A stretch of DNA of 64,000 bases from Bryopsis sp. KO-2023 (GCA_030272585.1 BSYQ01000009.1:2976001-3040000), one strand, 5' to 3'. Positions 34,099 to 44,613 are shown, counted from the first letter of the stretch. A program made the numbers and translations. Notes: generated by a model from the letters alone, not told the origin.

Positions 34099-36006
34099 AT
34101 GTCTGCTGATAAGTATCGTGCTCCCAAGCTCGAGAAATTCGATGGAAAGAAACCTCCGGCAGCGGAGTGGTTTAAGACCGTGGAAGCAACAGCCACGGCG
34201 CAGAACTGGCCCACCCGTTCTAAAGTGAACAGGGCAAAAGCAAATTTTACTGATGGGGCAGCACGTTGGGCGGCTGCTCTTTCAGAAGATATGAGCTGGG
34301 AGGATTTCCGAAAGAAGTTCATGAAACGGTGGTTGGGAGCCACTGATGAGTTGATGGGCGAACTGAACAGACGTCGCCAGAAGACCAATGAGACAGTCGA
34401 AGATTTTGCAGACGCCCTTAGGGGCTTAGCCGAAAATATTACGGACATACAGGCTGCAACACGGGATGACAACGCTCCCTCCATCACCCTGAACGACGAG
34501 TACCTGAGGCACATTTTCCAGGCTGGTATTCCCCCTAAGATAAGGGATGCTATAGCCCCCTTTCAGCACCAGGACTTTGATGCAGTTGTGACTGCTGCAA
34601 AGTCAGTAGAAGGCTTGGGGATTAATAAGAAAAGGGGGGCTCCTGAAAGTTCTGATTCTGACACAGACCCAAATAAAGATACCGAACAGACTACTGACTC
34701 CAATGAGGAAAAGCTTCTGAACAGAGTCATGAACAAAGTTCAGAAAGTACTGGAGGGTCATATGGGCAAGATCTATGCAGCCCTGCCAGCTCCAGAAGAA
34801 AGATTGCAGGAATGGCAACTAAGACAGAATGGGAGAACTCTCGGAAATAGGGGTGGCAGGAGTCAGAGCATGGGGAGGAATAGGACTATGGGATACTACA
34901 GTCCTCTACTGAACAAGGACCTGAACTTAGGGGAATGCTGGCACTGTGGGGTACCAGGTCATCGATGGGGAAATTGCCCACAGAAGAAATCAGGGATAGC
35001 TTACAGTCTACAGTACAGAGCAGGCACCACTCCTCTTATCCTACAGAAGACTACAGACAGGGGGAACTCCAAACCCCAGGGACCACAGTTGAATATGGTG
35101 GAGGGAAAGACCTCTGGGGGAGAAAACAAATACAGGACTGGGAAGAAGCATGCCTTAGTGGATGCTCAGGCTTTCTTAGATAAGACTCAGTTACCGGTTC
35201 CTCTCAAAACCTTCATGTTCTACTCCCCTGAAATGAGGGAGATTATCCAGCAGGAGGCCAAACTGATGGACTCCATAGATGCAGGGATGACACAACCCCT
35301 CCATTTCGACCCTGAGATTTCTAGCCAGGAGGGGGGAGAAAAGGAGGTGGGGATGCTGGAGGTGGACACCTTACAGGGGGAGGTAGTCCCCAAACACACC
35401 CCAGCCAAGTGTGCAATCAAAATTGGTGGGAAAATCCTGGAGGCAGTGGTGGACACAGGAGCCAGTCATAGTTGCATGTCTAAGGCTTTGGTGGAGAAAC
35501 TTCACTTGGTGGATCAGGTCGAGCCATCAGAGATGATTTTTAGGACGGCTAGTGGAGATGTAGCTACCTCCCTGGGATATCTCCCAAAGGTGTATGTGAC
35601 TATAGGAGGCACAGGTTCACCCAGTGCCTTTTTAGTGACAGATACAGACACATACAGTGTTTTACTGGGGGTGGACTTCCTGAAGTCAATCAGGGCAATG
35701 ATAATGATGTGCTCTCAGCAGATCTTTTATTATAAGGGGAATGGGAGGATGGGGGCAATCCCTCTCAGGACTACAGAGGGACAAAGTCCCAATACTGAAG
35801 AAACAGTTCAGACTGCAGCAGGGAAGAAAAGAAAAGGGGAAAAGCTAGGCCAGGGGAAAAGGGTCAAATTTGACCCCATCCCAAAGATCATCCCAGAAAG
35901 GACTCCACACAGTCCTTTGCCCTCAGGATTCAAGAAAAGCACCACTCAGACTAAAGAAGGGCACAAGAACAAAGGGGGAGAAGGATCCTCTAAGGATTTT
36001 CAGTAA
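34099..36006 (+). CDS. Gypsy gag with zinc knuckle and aspartic protease
   Basis: About 635 residues. The N-terminal half is a retrotransposon gag domain (EWFKTVEATATAQNW, then WEDFRKKFMKRW). A CCHC zinc knuckle reads CWHCGVPGHRWGNCP. The C-terminal third has the aspartic protease signature VVDTGASHSCMS followed by VLLGVDFL. The tail is basic and Ser/Thr-rich. The first ATG is at 34099. Confidence 0.9.
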   Translation: MSADKYRAPKLEKFDGKKPPAAEWFKTVEATATAQNWPTRSKVNRAKANFTDGAARWAAALSEDMSWEDFRKKFMKRWLGATDELMGELNRRRQKTNETVEDFADALRGLAENITDIQAATRDDNAPSITLNDEYLRHIFQAGIPPKIRDAIAPFQHQDFDAVVTAAKSVEGLGINKKRGAPESSDSDTDPNKDTEQTTDSNEEKLLNRVMNKVQKVLEGHMGKIYAALPAPEERLQEWQLRQNGRTLGNRGGRSQSMGRNRTMGYYSPLLNKDLNLGECWHCGVPGHRWGNCPQKKSGIAYSLQYRAGTTPLILQKTTDRGNSKPQGPQLNMVEGKTSGGENKYRTGKKHALVDAQAFLDKTQLPVPLKTFMFYSPEMREIIQQEAKLMDSIDAGMTQPLHFDPEISSQEGGEKEVGMLEVDTLQGEVVPKHTPAKCAIKIGGKILEAVVDTGASHSCMSKALVEKLHLVDQVEPSEMIFRTASGDVATSLGYLPKVYVTIGGTGSPSAFLVTDTDTYSVLLGVDFLKSIRAMIMMCSQQIFYYKGNGRMGAIPLRTTEGQSPNTEETVQTAAGKKRKGEKLGQGKRVKFDPIPKIIPERTPHSPLPSGFKKSTTQTKEGHKNKGGEGSSKDFQ

Positions 36007-36038
36007 GGTCAGAGGTCAGGCCAGGTGACCTCGAGGGT

Positions 36039-37613
36039 GTGACCACAGGGATGCATAGGTTTACCACCAGGGGGGTGATAACTTCTGAGTCGGTCCTGGT
36101 GGCACAAGAGGAGAAGAAAAGTACATTTGCAGACTTGAATATAGGGGATAGTCTGACCAGAGATGAGAGAAGAACAGTGGAAAAGCTTTGTAAGTCAAGG
36201 AGGGAGGCCTGGTCTCTAAGTGAATATGAGATAGGTTCTCTTAAAAACTATAGCTATAAGATAGAAACTGGCACTGCCAAGCCTGTGGCCAAGAGGCAGT
36301 ACAGGGTTAGTGAATTCCAGAAGGGGGAGATAGAAAGGCAACTGGAGGGACTGATTAAAGTGGGAGTAGTCAGACCCAGCCCTGGGTCACCTTGGTCTTC
36401 ACCTACTCTCCTGGTCCCTAAGAAGGCTCCAGGGAAGTGGAGGTGGTGTGTGGACTTCAGGGATTTGAATGATTTAGTGGAGGCAGATCAGTATCCTCTA
36501 CCCTTGATTGATGAGTTGCTAGATGGATTAGGAGGCAGGAAATACTACTCTAGCTTAGACCTGAAGTCAGGGTACTGGCAACTGCCTTTGGCTAAGGAGG
36601 ACATGGGGAAGACAGCTTTTAGGACTTCCTCTGGGTTGTATGAGTGGGTTAGGTGTCCTCAGGGACTGAAAACTATGCCTGAGGCCTTCCAGAGAGTGAT
36701 GGATTCTCTGTTTGGTCACCTAGAAGGGGTCCAGGTCTACCTGGATGATATAGTCATCTTTAGCCATACCTTTCAGGAGCACCTGGATATTCTGGAAAAG
36801 GTGTTGGATATACTGGAGAGGGAGGGGGCTAAATTATCAATAGAAAAGTGCTTCCTATTCCAGGAGAAGATAGAATATTTAGGGCACCACATTACAAAGG
36901 CTGGGTTCAGCCCCCAGGAGGACAAACTGGATTCTATCAGAAAGTTGAAGACCCCCACCACAGTCACCCAAGTCAGGTCTTTCTTGGGGTTGACAGGCTA
37001 CTACAGGAGGCATGCTCCAAACTATGCAAAAGTGGCTGGCTCTCTTACTGAGCTCACTAAGGAGGGGGTACCCTTTCTTTGGACCTGGCAATGTGAGATG
37101 TCCTGGAGGCTGCTTAAAAAGATGTTGATGACTGCTCCAGTGGTGACTACACTCAGGAGGGAGGGGGAGGTATTCCTCTGCACTGATTGGAGCCAGTATG
37201 CAATTGCAGGAGTGCTGGGACAGGTCCAGGAAGGGGAGGAAAAGGTGATAGCTTATTACTCCAAAAGAAATAGTGAAACAGAAGCTAAGTATGCCTCTAG
37301 CCAGGGAGAGGCTATGGCTGTAATTAAGGCTATCAGGAGATTTAGATATTATTTGACTGGAAGGGAATTTACAGTTTTTACTGATTGTGGAGCTTTGATC
37401 TGGCTGATGGGTGCCAAGGGTCTATCCAACATGATGGCCAGATGGGTGTTGGAGTTACAGGGGTACAAAATCAAAGTAGTCCACAAGCCTGGAAAGCATC
37501 ATGTCAATGCTGATGCATTATCCAGGCTAGTAATGAATAGAGAAAAGAAAAGTGGGACACAGAATCGACCCACTGTGTCAGATTGTTTGCCCCTAGGGAG
37601 GAGGCTGAGTTAG
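36039..37613 (+). CDS. Gypsy reverse transcriptase-RNase H
   Basis: About 524 residues. RT motifs: WRWCVDFRDLN, KSGYWQLPL, and the catalytic YLDDIVIF. RNase H follows with FLCTDWS and ends in the HVNADALSRL signature. The frame differs from gag, as is common where the family uses recoding or separate translation. Confidence 0.9.
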   Translation: MTTGMHRFTTRGVITSESVLVAQEEKKSTFADLNIGDSLTRDERRTVEKLCKSRREAWSLSEYEIGSLKNYSYKIETGTAKPVAKRQYRVSEFQKGEIERQLEGLIKVGVVRPSPGSPWSSPTLLVPKKAPGKWRWCVDFRDLNDLVEADQYPLPLIDELLDGLGGRKYYSSLDLKSGYWQLPLAKEDMGKTAFRTSSGLYEWVRCPQGLKTMPEAFQRVMDSLFGHLEGVQVYLDDIVIFSHTFQEHLDILEKVLDILEREGAKLSIEKCFLFQEKIEYLGHHITKAGFSPQEDKLDSIRKLKTPTTVTQVRSFLGLTGYYRRHAPNYAKVAGSLTELTKEGVPFLWTWQCEMSWRLLKKMLMTAPVVTTLRREGEVFLCTDWSQYAIAGVLGQVQEGEEKVIAYYSKRNSETEAKYASSQGEAMAVIKAIRRFRYYLTGREFTVFTDCGALIWLMGAKGLSNMMARWVLELQGYKIKVVHKPGKHHVNADALSRLVMNREKKSGTQNRPTVSDCLPLGRRLS

Positions 37614-39216
37614 TAGAGTTTAGGAAGTGGAGAAAGGCTATTCCAATGGGGGATATGTGGGAGGCAACTCTGGGAGAGTTGTATAGGACAGGGGAAAAAG
37701 GAGGCACAAGACTGAGTTACAGGAAGTGGAGGTCCATCCTAGGAAAACCAGGAATAGGAAGAATGCCTGGGAAGAGTAAAGAGGATGCCAACAATTCTTA
37801 AAGAGGAAACAGGGAGAGAGGAAACACCCAGGCATTGAGTTTCCGAAGTATAGAACTAAGCAGAAGACAGATTAGAGCCCAGACTAAAGAAAGCAGGAAT
37901 TCCGGAGAAACACAGAAGCATGAACGCCACTCAAGCTGCCGCCTTTGCACACATCCTCGCTGCCCTTTTAGAATTACTCGTGGATATGGAAGACTACGAA
38001 GAAGAAATGCGGCAACGACTGCTCGAGGGAGACTATCGAATGAATACTCGGGCAGGACGGGAGGCCAGGATGCATGTCGCCAAACTCGCGCAGTATACGG
38101 GGGCCTTAACAAACTTGCGAGTATTGTTAGAAGAACACAGGGCTGGCTTGCCGGTTGGTCCAGGCCCACTGAGGGTGGCAAGGCAGCAGATAACGGCGAG
38201 GCTGGCGGAGCCAATAGAACCCGCCACAGGAGGGGGTCCATCTAACGCTCCTGCCCACCTGCCTGTGTTTTTCCCGGTGGCGAATGTTGTGGCCAGATTT
38301 GAGGAGGATAGCAACGGCGACATGCAGGAGGTGCCTCCAGACGAAACGATAGCGGTGTACTCCTCAGGGGAGGAAGAAAACGAAAGGGATGTGGGGGCAC
38401 CAGGTCCCAGTGGTTAGACTGTGTTTTTGGGTGTAAGGCAGTGGGGAGAATGTTGCCCTAAGAGGCAGGGAGGGAAGTTGATGAAGTGTGGGAATTGGGA
38501 AGTTGGTTTTGTAAGCAGGATTCTGCATTTCTCATAAGTGAAAGAAGTTTCTTCAGATACAGTTAAGACCCCTGGAGCCTTTGGGTTTCATCTCTTAGCA
38601 GAAAATTAATCTGAGTCTCTCAAATTCACTACTGACAAGCAGGAAACCACTCTGCTCAAAACCAGACCATTTCAGAGATTTATGAGTGAAGGTCTGTGGA
38701 TTAAGAGTAATCCCAGACGAATGAACAGATTCTGTAGAGATAAGGTATCCTGAAAGAGGGAAACTCTCAGAATAGAGGACTACAGTCTTGGATAAGACTG
38801 TACACACTTTGATCTAAAAATCAATCCCTGTGAGGACCTCAGCCACTAAGCAGAAAACGGTGTGGTGTTTGATCCAGCCTATAAGTTAAGGTCACTTTAG
38901 GTCTCTAGGGGGATAAGTGCTCTTTCCCAGAAACAGGACTGATAGTCCAGAACCCTGGGATTAAACAAAAAGCATGTCTATTAACTAAGAAAAAGACTTC
39001 CAAAGCTTACAGCAAACAGCCAGCACACCAGCCAGCTGTGACAGTTGTAACCACCTGGAGGATTTGTATTTAAGTGGAAACCCTTAAGACTAGAGGAAAG
39101 GGCCAACTCTGTTCTATCTACCCAGGATAGGCAACTTAAATACCAGTGGACTCAGAGGCCAGGAGGCTCTGAAATTAGAAGCTAAAGGCAGTCCTTAGGA
39201 AAAAGACAGCATCCAG
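37614..39216 (+). other. Spacer between RNase H and integrase, with 165-codon frame
   Basis: Most Gypsy elements run from RNase H straight into integrase; here about 1.6 kb intervenes. One frame, 37920-38417, encodes 165 residues: an Ala/Leu/Glu-rich helical half, then a Pro-rich and acidic tail ending GAPGPSG. I do not recognise it. The remainder is purine-rich with no long frame. Confidence 0.6.
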
Positions 39217-40638
39217 ATGAGGAAGTATGACATTTGGAAGGACCCTTGCACCCTAAGTCTTTTGCAGAAAGACTTCGACCAGTTTGCTAGATACCCCAGT
39301 CGGGAGAGAGCAGCAGCCAGGAAAAAGGAGGCCAGATACTTATGGGATTCAGAAACAGAGCAAATGTTTTTAAGAGACACAGGAGGGGATAAAAAGAGAG
39401 AAATTCCAGTGGAAGCTAAGAGACAGGAGCTAATATCGGAAGCACACAAGGCAGTAGGGCATGTGTCAGTAAAAGGGACTCTGGAAAAGCTCAGGGAGCA
39501 CTACTTCTGGTATGCTATGGAAACACAAACTAGGGAGATAGTAAAGAAATGTGAGACCTGTCAGGAGATCAGGCCAAAGTTCTTGATACAGCCTAGACTG
39601 CTTCAGACTCCAGCTGGACTTCCGTTTTATCAGTGGGGTATGGATACTTTTTCAGTTAGGATGCCTAATACTCAGGCTTTAGTACATATTTTAGTGGTAG
39701 TAGATTATTTTACAAAGTGGGCTGAGGCTGGAATAGTGGATGCAAAGAGTCCAATTTTTATAGCTCAGTTCCTATTTCAGAATATAATCTGTAGGTTTGG
39801 GGTTCCTAGATTTTTCCTGTGTGACAATGGGACAGAGTTCAAAGGACTAGTATTAGAATTATGCAGAAAAGAAGGGATAGAGTTAAAGATATCCAGTCCT
39901 TATCACCCCAGGACTAATGGATTAGCTGAAAGATTAAATAAAACCCTGAAACAGGGAATAATGGGAAGACTAAAAGAAAAGCAGGTGGAAGAGACACCCA
40001 CCACAGGAACACTTTTATTTTCGGTCCAGGATTTGCAGGGGGCTTTATTAGACAGTCTGAGAGACTATAACAGCAGGGTAAAAGAAACAACAGGGTACAG
40101 CCCTTTTGAATTGGTTTATATTAGGAGACAAGTAAATAAAAGAGATTGGGCAGCCTATCAGATAGGCCAGCAATCAGAGGAATCTCAGGAGGAATTAGGA
40201 GAAGGATCCCAACCCCAGAAAGGTGGAATAGGATCCCAGACTTTAGCTCAGAGGAGAGAGGAGGCAGTTTTATTAGATCCTGTAGTTCAGGAACTGCCGG
40301 TTTTGACCTCAGATAGAGAACTAGAACAATTGCAAGTATTAAGAAAAAGGATGGAAGAAAGAGCTAAAGAAACCATAAGTACAGCTCAGTATAGGCAGCA
40401 GAGGAATTATAGTGAAAAACTTAGGGAAGAAAAGAGTATGGCAGCTCTGAGAATAGGGGACTCAGTTCTAGTTAGAGTCAAGACTTCTAAGAAGTTAGTG
40501 GTAAAAGCCCAGGCTGGATTTCGAATCGAAGAAATAGATAAAACAGGAGTTAGGATAAGAGTATCTAAGGGTACTCGACAGAGCCGGTGGGTGGCACTAG
40601 AGGATGTCGCTGTACCCGGAATAGAGCTTAGTACTTAA
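39217..40638 (+). CDS. Gypsy integrase
   Basis: About 473 residues. The zinc-binding HHCC module is AHKAVGH followed by CETCQEIRPK. The core reads WGMDTFS, then DNGTEFKG, then the glutamate in NGLAERLN, giving the DDE triad. The C-terminal third has the GYSPFELVY (GPY/F-like) segment and a basic tail that probably binds DNA. Confidence 0.9.
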   Translation: MRKYDIWKDPCTLSLLQKDFDQFARYPSRERAAARKKEARYLWDSETEQMFLRDTGGDKKREIPVEAKRQELISEAHKAVGHVSVKGTLEKLREHYFWYAMETQTREIVKKCETCQEIRPKFLIQPRLLQTPAGLPFYQWGMDTFSVRMPNTQALVHILVVVDYFTKWAEAGIVDAKSPIFIAQFLFQNIICRFGVPRFFLCDNGTEFKGLVLELCRKEGIELKISSPYHPRTNGLAERLNKTLKQGIMGRLKEKQVEETPTTGTLLFSVQDLQGALLDSLRDYNSRVKETTGYSPFELVYIRRQVNKRDWAAYQIGQQSEESQEELGEGSQPQKGGIGSQTLAQRREEAVLLDPVVQELPVLTSDRELEQLQVLRKRMEERAKETISTAQYRQQRNYSEKLREEKSMAALRIGDSVLVRVKTSKKLVVKAQAGFRIEEIDKTGVRIRVSKGTRQSRWVALEDVAVPGIELST

Positions 40639-40834
40639 GCACAGTACTTTAGGGAAGTTTTACGGGGAACCTCGGACCGAACTACTAGCGATACATCCCA
40701 GGGTAGAGAGGTGGCGGTTGAGACTGACCTAAAGGAGTGTCTTCGGGAGGTCACGACTTAGTTCTAAAGATATTTCACTAACAAGGATACGAGGAAGGGG
40801 ATATATATCGAACGAAAAGACTTAGTGGAAGACA

Positions 40835-41296
40835 ATGGCTGGAACGATGTCCGAACGGCGGCTGAGCGAATGCATGGCGGCCGAAGTGCTGCACCTTCGG
40901 TCGGAATTAGAGAAACAGACGGGGGAAGTCACTAGACGGCTCAAACGGGCTTTTACGAACGAAACTGCAGCTGGACGGGTTGCGAGGGATTTACTTAGGC
41001 GACAGAAAATCGACCTGCTGAGTAGTTTAGAAAGTTTGGATAGGATAGATGATTTTCATAAGCGACTACGAAAAACTAAAGGGGAAGAGGAGATTCCCGG
41101 AGAGAGATTACAGGAGGTGATTCGCGAGAGGTCTAGGACCCCTGGGTGGCGACGACAGAATTCTAATCGGAAACGACGGCTGGAGGTCGTGGGTGACATG
41201 CACGAGCAGGAAATTAAACGAGCGAAAGAAGGGGAGAGCGAGAGTGACGGATTCGAAGTTACGGACAGCGAGAACGAGGGAGAGAGAGAAGGTTGA
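40835..41296 (+). CDS. Gypsy 3' extra frame, 153 residues
   Basis: An ATG-initiated frame between integrase and the 3' LTR. The product is highly charged: a helical, probably coiled-coil N-terminal half (CMAAEVLHLRSELEKQTGEV), a basic middle with NRKRRLEV, and an acidic tail. It resembles no envelope protein and has no membrane segment. Its role is unknown. Confidence 0.55.
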   Translation: MAGTMSERRLSECMAAEVLHLRSELEKQTGEVTRRLKRAFTNETAAGRVARDLLRRQKIDLLSSLESLDRIDDFHKRLRKTKGEEEIPGERLQEVIRERSRTPGWRRQNSNRKRRLEVVGDMHEQEIKRAKEGESESDGFEVTDSENEGEREG

Positions 41297-41834
41297 GACA
41301 TTGGCAGTAGAGGTAGAGAAGGTCGAAGTCGAAGTTTAATGGGTTCCGACTTCGGCTGGCTTTTAGTTCTTCGATTTCGGCTGGTTTTTCGTTTTGAATT
41401 AGGCTTTCGTTCGAACTTAGCTTTCGTTCGAGTTTGACTTCTGTTTGATACTGGGTTTCAGATTTAGTGTGGTTTGAGTTCGATTTCTTGAATTGTTTTT
41501 CGATAAAGATATTGGGATTTGGCAAGTCCCAGAAAAACAATTGTTTAGAGCTCAGTTGCATTGGGTAGGGAGAATAACTCAGTGAGTACATAAAGGGGGA
41601 TTTTCCTGCTGGTGTAAGGGTGCTGTTTGGGGCACACCTTAACCATTAAAAACCAAGGAGTTTTCGGGCAGCAGATGTTGGAATTAGGAAATTGGATTAG
41701 CAAAAGGTGCAAGGGGTTAATATGAAGCATGAATGAAAGGAAGTGGAACTGCATGGGATGCAGTGAGTTTCTAGCCCGAATGGAATGTGCGCATAGGGTG
41801 GTTTCTATGCGGGTGTAAGGGGGATCGTCACAGT

Positions 41835-43209
41835 TGTGACGGGGCTAGAAAGAACTTGGCAAAAGTACTGCCACGAAATGTAACATATATTCCGATAATG
41901 ATTCGGATGAATGGAATCACCAACTCACATTGATAAACAGCTGTGATACAGACTGCCTCTAAGTGAGACCTGGTGGTTCGCACGTTGGGTTCAACTCCCG
42001 ACGAGGTCGATGACGTAGTAAAGTTGTATATCGATGCGTTGGAAGATATTGAATAGTTGGCATGCCAACCCATGGCTAGCGCAGAGTACTAGAAGTCTTA
42101 CTAGCGGCCCTGTCACTCTGTGATATCCGAGGTATGACTTCTACGAAAAGTGCGGCTGGGAAAACTAGGGGCCAACGAAAACACGATGGGAACCAACGCA
42201 ACGAAAACAACCCCCTACGAAACAAGATCCATAAGGCGATCTATGCAGCTGTAAGTCGGGTCGCTAGTCGACCCTTGCTGCGACGCCGAACTCGTGGCCA
42301 GCCCATCTGCGCTAGCGCTAGAACCTACCGCGAGTATAAAAACAGACCGGATTCCGCTAAGAAAAACTCGGAACCCAGTTATCACCTCGTGGACTACTAC
42401 CTCGGATATCTATCTTAGGAGCGCTTTCTATTCGTGACGGACTTAAGGGAGCTTCGCGACTTACCTTAAACGGGAATCCTGATCGAACGAGGTACTTCTG
42501 GCCAGGGATATGATTACCCAAGGATTAAGTGGATCACTTTTGACATTGGGATACACCATCCCCTTTCTTTCTGTAAAAATATTCTCCTGTTATTATCTTT
42601 GTGCCTCTGAGTGTCCTTATGCAAAATAGGAAGTTTTCTGTTAGTGAAAAGTTTTATAGAGTCAGGAGAAGGGGTCTAGGTGAAAGTAAAAGTAGAAGGG
42701 AAAGGAGCTGCCCTTCCCTTAGGAGTTTCCCACTCAGAGGAGTCTTTCCCCTCCTCTGAGTGTCCCCTTTGTGTTTTGTGTTTTGGTGTTTGTGTTTTTA
42801 TGTTTCTCCCTTCTCCAGCTCAGTTTCCGGAGTCCCCTTAGGCCATGGTCTCTTAGCGACCACCCTCCAGGGGACTCCACTTTCTGTCTCAGTCTCGGGA
42901 GCAAGGCCCTCTTAGCGGGTGTCTCCGTCGACTTTGACTCGTATTGCGTTCAGGTGCCTGGTCTTAGGCCTTTCGTTGTTAAGGGGATTCGAGACTGTGA
43001 CTCTCGGATGGTGATGATTGTTAGTGCGACTGGTCTTAGCCGACTTCTTGGGTGACGATAGTTTCAGAGCGCGAGTGTTTCTATACCGAGTTTTTGATGC
43101 GACCGTCTAAGTCGGCACAGTCCGACTTGTTTACCTTAGTCGTGAACTGGGGTAATTTCGTCGTAACACTTATTAGTAGTTGCGCCGAATGCGTTTTCGG
43201 ATCGTCACA
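41835..43209 (+). repeat. Gypsy 3' LTR
   Basis: Starts TGTGACGGGGC and ends CGTCACA, a perfect 7-bp inverted pair. It is preceded by a G-rich tract (TAAGGGGG, near 41817-41824) that may serve as the polypurine tract, and followed by the CCTTG duplication. Confidence 0.9.
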
Positions 43210-43220
43210 CCTTGTGCTTC

Positions 43221-43543
43221 GACCTCCCGGCCAGCACTTTTCGACCTTGTGACATCCCGTCAGCGCTGTTTTGTTTTTGTCTGTGAGTGGAAATAGGATG
43301 CTGTAACCGTCAGCGACATGCGAACACCAGCACAAATTACCCATTCACTTGAAAGACCACTCTCCCGAGCGACCCAATCAAGCTGCGTTTACTGACTCCC
43401 ATCAGTTTCTCTAACTCCCGTTAGATTTCCCCGACCGCTTCTCCCGAAGCGCCACGTCAAATATAATAGCTGACTCCCGTCAGCTTTCCTTAGACCACTT
43501 CTCCCGAAGTGGCAACCAGGCTGAGCACGCCTCCCGCGAGCTC
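43221..43543. repeat. Hairpin array, right part (TCCC loops)
   Basis: Nine small hairpins in 323 bases. Perfect stems: TGAC-ATCCC-GTCA (43250-43262), TCTAAC-TCCC-GTTAGA (43410-43425), CGCTTC-TCCC-GAAGCG (43436-43451), AGCTGAC-TCCC-GTCAGCT (43468-43485), CCACTTC-TCCC-GAAGTGG (43495-43512). One mismatch each: GACC-TCCC-GGCC (43221-43232), CACTC-TCCC-GAGCG (43358-43371), ACTGAC-TCCC-ATCAGT (43391-43406) and GAGCACGC-CTCCC-GCGAGCTC (43523-43543). The stems differ in sequence while the loop stays nearly constant. The last hairpin ends 23 bases before the right 185-bp repeat. Confidence 0.88.
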
Positions 43544-43566
43544 AAAGTAACCTGGCTCCGAAACCA

Positions 43567-43751
43567 TAATAGTTTTGAACAAATTTTATAAAAGGTTCAT
43601 CCACGTTCCCTTCCACACTCTCTTTATACACCGAACCCAAACTGACTCAACCCAACCACTTCTAACACCTCCAACTCATTTCAACCATCCTAACAATCAT
43701 TTCCCGCATTCAAAACTCCTTAACGCTCCACATTAACTGCCCATTTCAACA
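43567..43751. repeat. Right 185-bp terminal direct repeat
   Basis: Identical to 27846-28030 and followed by ATGGG, the presumed target duplication. Confidence 0.95.
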
Positions 43752-43756
43752 ATGGG

Positions 43757-44613
43757 TACGAGCAGCATTTTGATCATTGGCGGAAGTTGATAGAGTACTG
43801 TTCGGTTGATACACACCGAACAGCTCATTGATTGAGACTTGAAACACGCCTCAGCTGTACAGCTCGCCACCCTTGTCCCATGCAGTTGCACCAATCCAAA
43901 ATCCAAAACCTTCCAGTTTGGGTGGTGGTCGAACGAGCGTGACAACAGCTTTCTCTTCCTTAGCACAGGGTACAGGCGGATGTTTTTTTTGAGCGTAATT
44001 CTGTCATCTGATTCTATCTATATTTTTTGATCGAGGATATGGGTATGACATGGTTTAGACATGGGTTAGACATGGGTTTGGTTTGATTGAAAACATAAAC
44101 AGACACTTCCAACCAAAGGTGTACAGTCCAAGTGGTCTTCTGAAGTGGAAACAGATTCCTACCTTCATTATCTTTGTGTTGGGTAGGGGTAGTAGACATG
44201 TGATTCACTGGAAAGACTATATTCAGATAAAAGAGAAGCAGCTGGTGGAGTCTTCTGCATTGTGCAGAAGCATGTCTGTCCTACATCTACTACAAACTGC
44301 AGAAGCTGAGATCTCCAGTTTCCAATCATCGATTCGATTATCAAACATCATCATAGCTAATTGAGACAGGGAATGGTATGCATTTCGAATCGACCACTCC
44401 GTATAATTAAAAAATACTCCCGGAATACTTCCCGAAGGCAACGTTCACAGGCAGCCATCGGCACGATCGCACAGTCAAATCTCAAAAAATCCCTCCAGCT
44501 TCGGCTAAAAATCCTTCGGGCATTTCTCTTCTTTCTTTTTTTTCTTCCTCTCTGTTTTTTTTTTGTTCTTCCACTACGGAAAAAACTTCCTCAAAATTAA
44601 TCAAGAAACAAAA
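43757..44613 (-). pseudogene. Kinase-like remnant and unassigned sequence
   Basis: The minus strand near 43930-43860 reads WKVLDFGLVQLHGTRVAS, a kinase DFG segment, but no catalytic loop, glycine loop or APE motif is found within reach. A 9-bp hairpin (CTGTTCGGT/ACCGAACAG, 43798-43823) lies just after it. It may be a broken gene cut by the neighbouring insertion. The rest up to the PSBP stop is the PSBP 3' flank and holds no other gene I can support. Confidence 0.4.

Larger units (their letters stand above)
32580..43209 (+). mobile_element. Ty3/Gypsy LTR retrotransposon, young copy
   Basis: LTRs at 32580-33943 and 41835-43209 begin TGTGACG, and the element ends CGTCACA. CCTTG flanks it on both sides (32575-32579, 43210-43214). 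Parts in order: LTR, primer-binding site, gag with protease, reverse transcriptase with RNase H, an extra frame, integrase, a second extra frame, LTR. Protease-RT-RNase H-integrase order defines Ty3/Gypsy. The two LTRs appear identical over about 1.36 kb, so the insertion is recent. It looks whole, with long open frames for every expected domain. It lies inside the outer repeat-bounded unit. No chromodomain was seen after the integrase. Confidence 0.93.
27841..43756. mobile_element. Outer repeat-bounded (LTR-like) element with nested Gypsy insertion
   Basis: Two identical 185-bp direct repeats (27846-28030 and 43567-43751) bound the unit, and the 5-mer ATGGG flanks it on both sides (27841-27845 and 43752-43756), as a target duplication would. 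Without the nested Gypsy element the unit is about 5.3 kb. It has no gag or pol of its own. I see no primer-binding site after the left repeat and no purine tract before the right one, so its class is open: a non-autonomous LTR derivative is likeliest. It carries host-gene fragments and a hairpin array. Identical end repeats suggest it is not old. As a coding element it is a relic. Confidence 0.65.

Noticed and set aside
43221-43543. CRISPR array
   Set aside because: The repeated part is only the loop; arms differ each time, spacing is irregular, and this is eukaryotic nuclear DNA.
27600-43930. Reading the kinase-like bits at 27.7, 30.2 and 43.9 kb as one kinase gene split by the insertions
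   Set aside because: Their order on the minus strand (DFG segment, then DVYSLG, then subdomain IV) is not that of a kinase domain, and one piece lies inside the outer unit, so a single interrupted gene is not supported.
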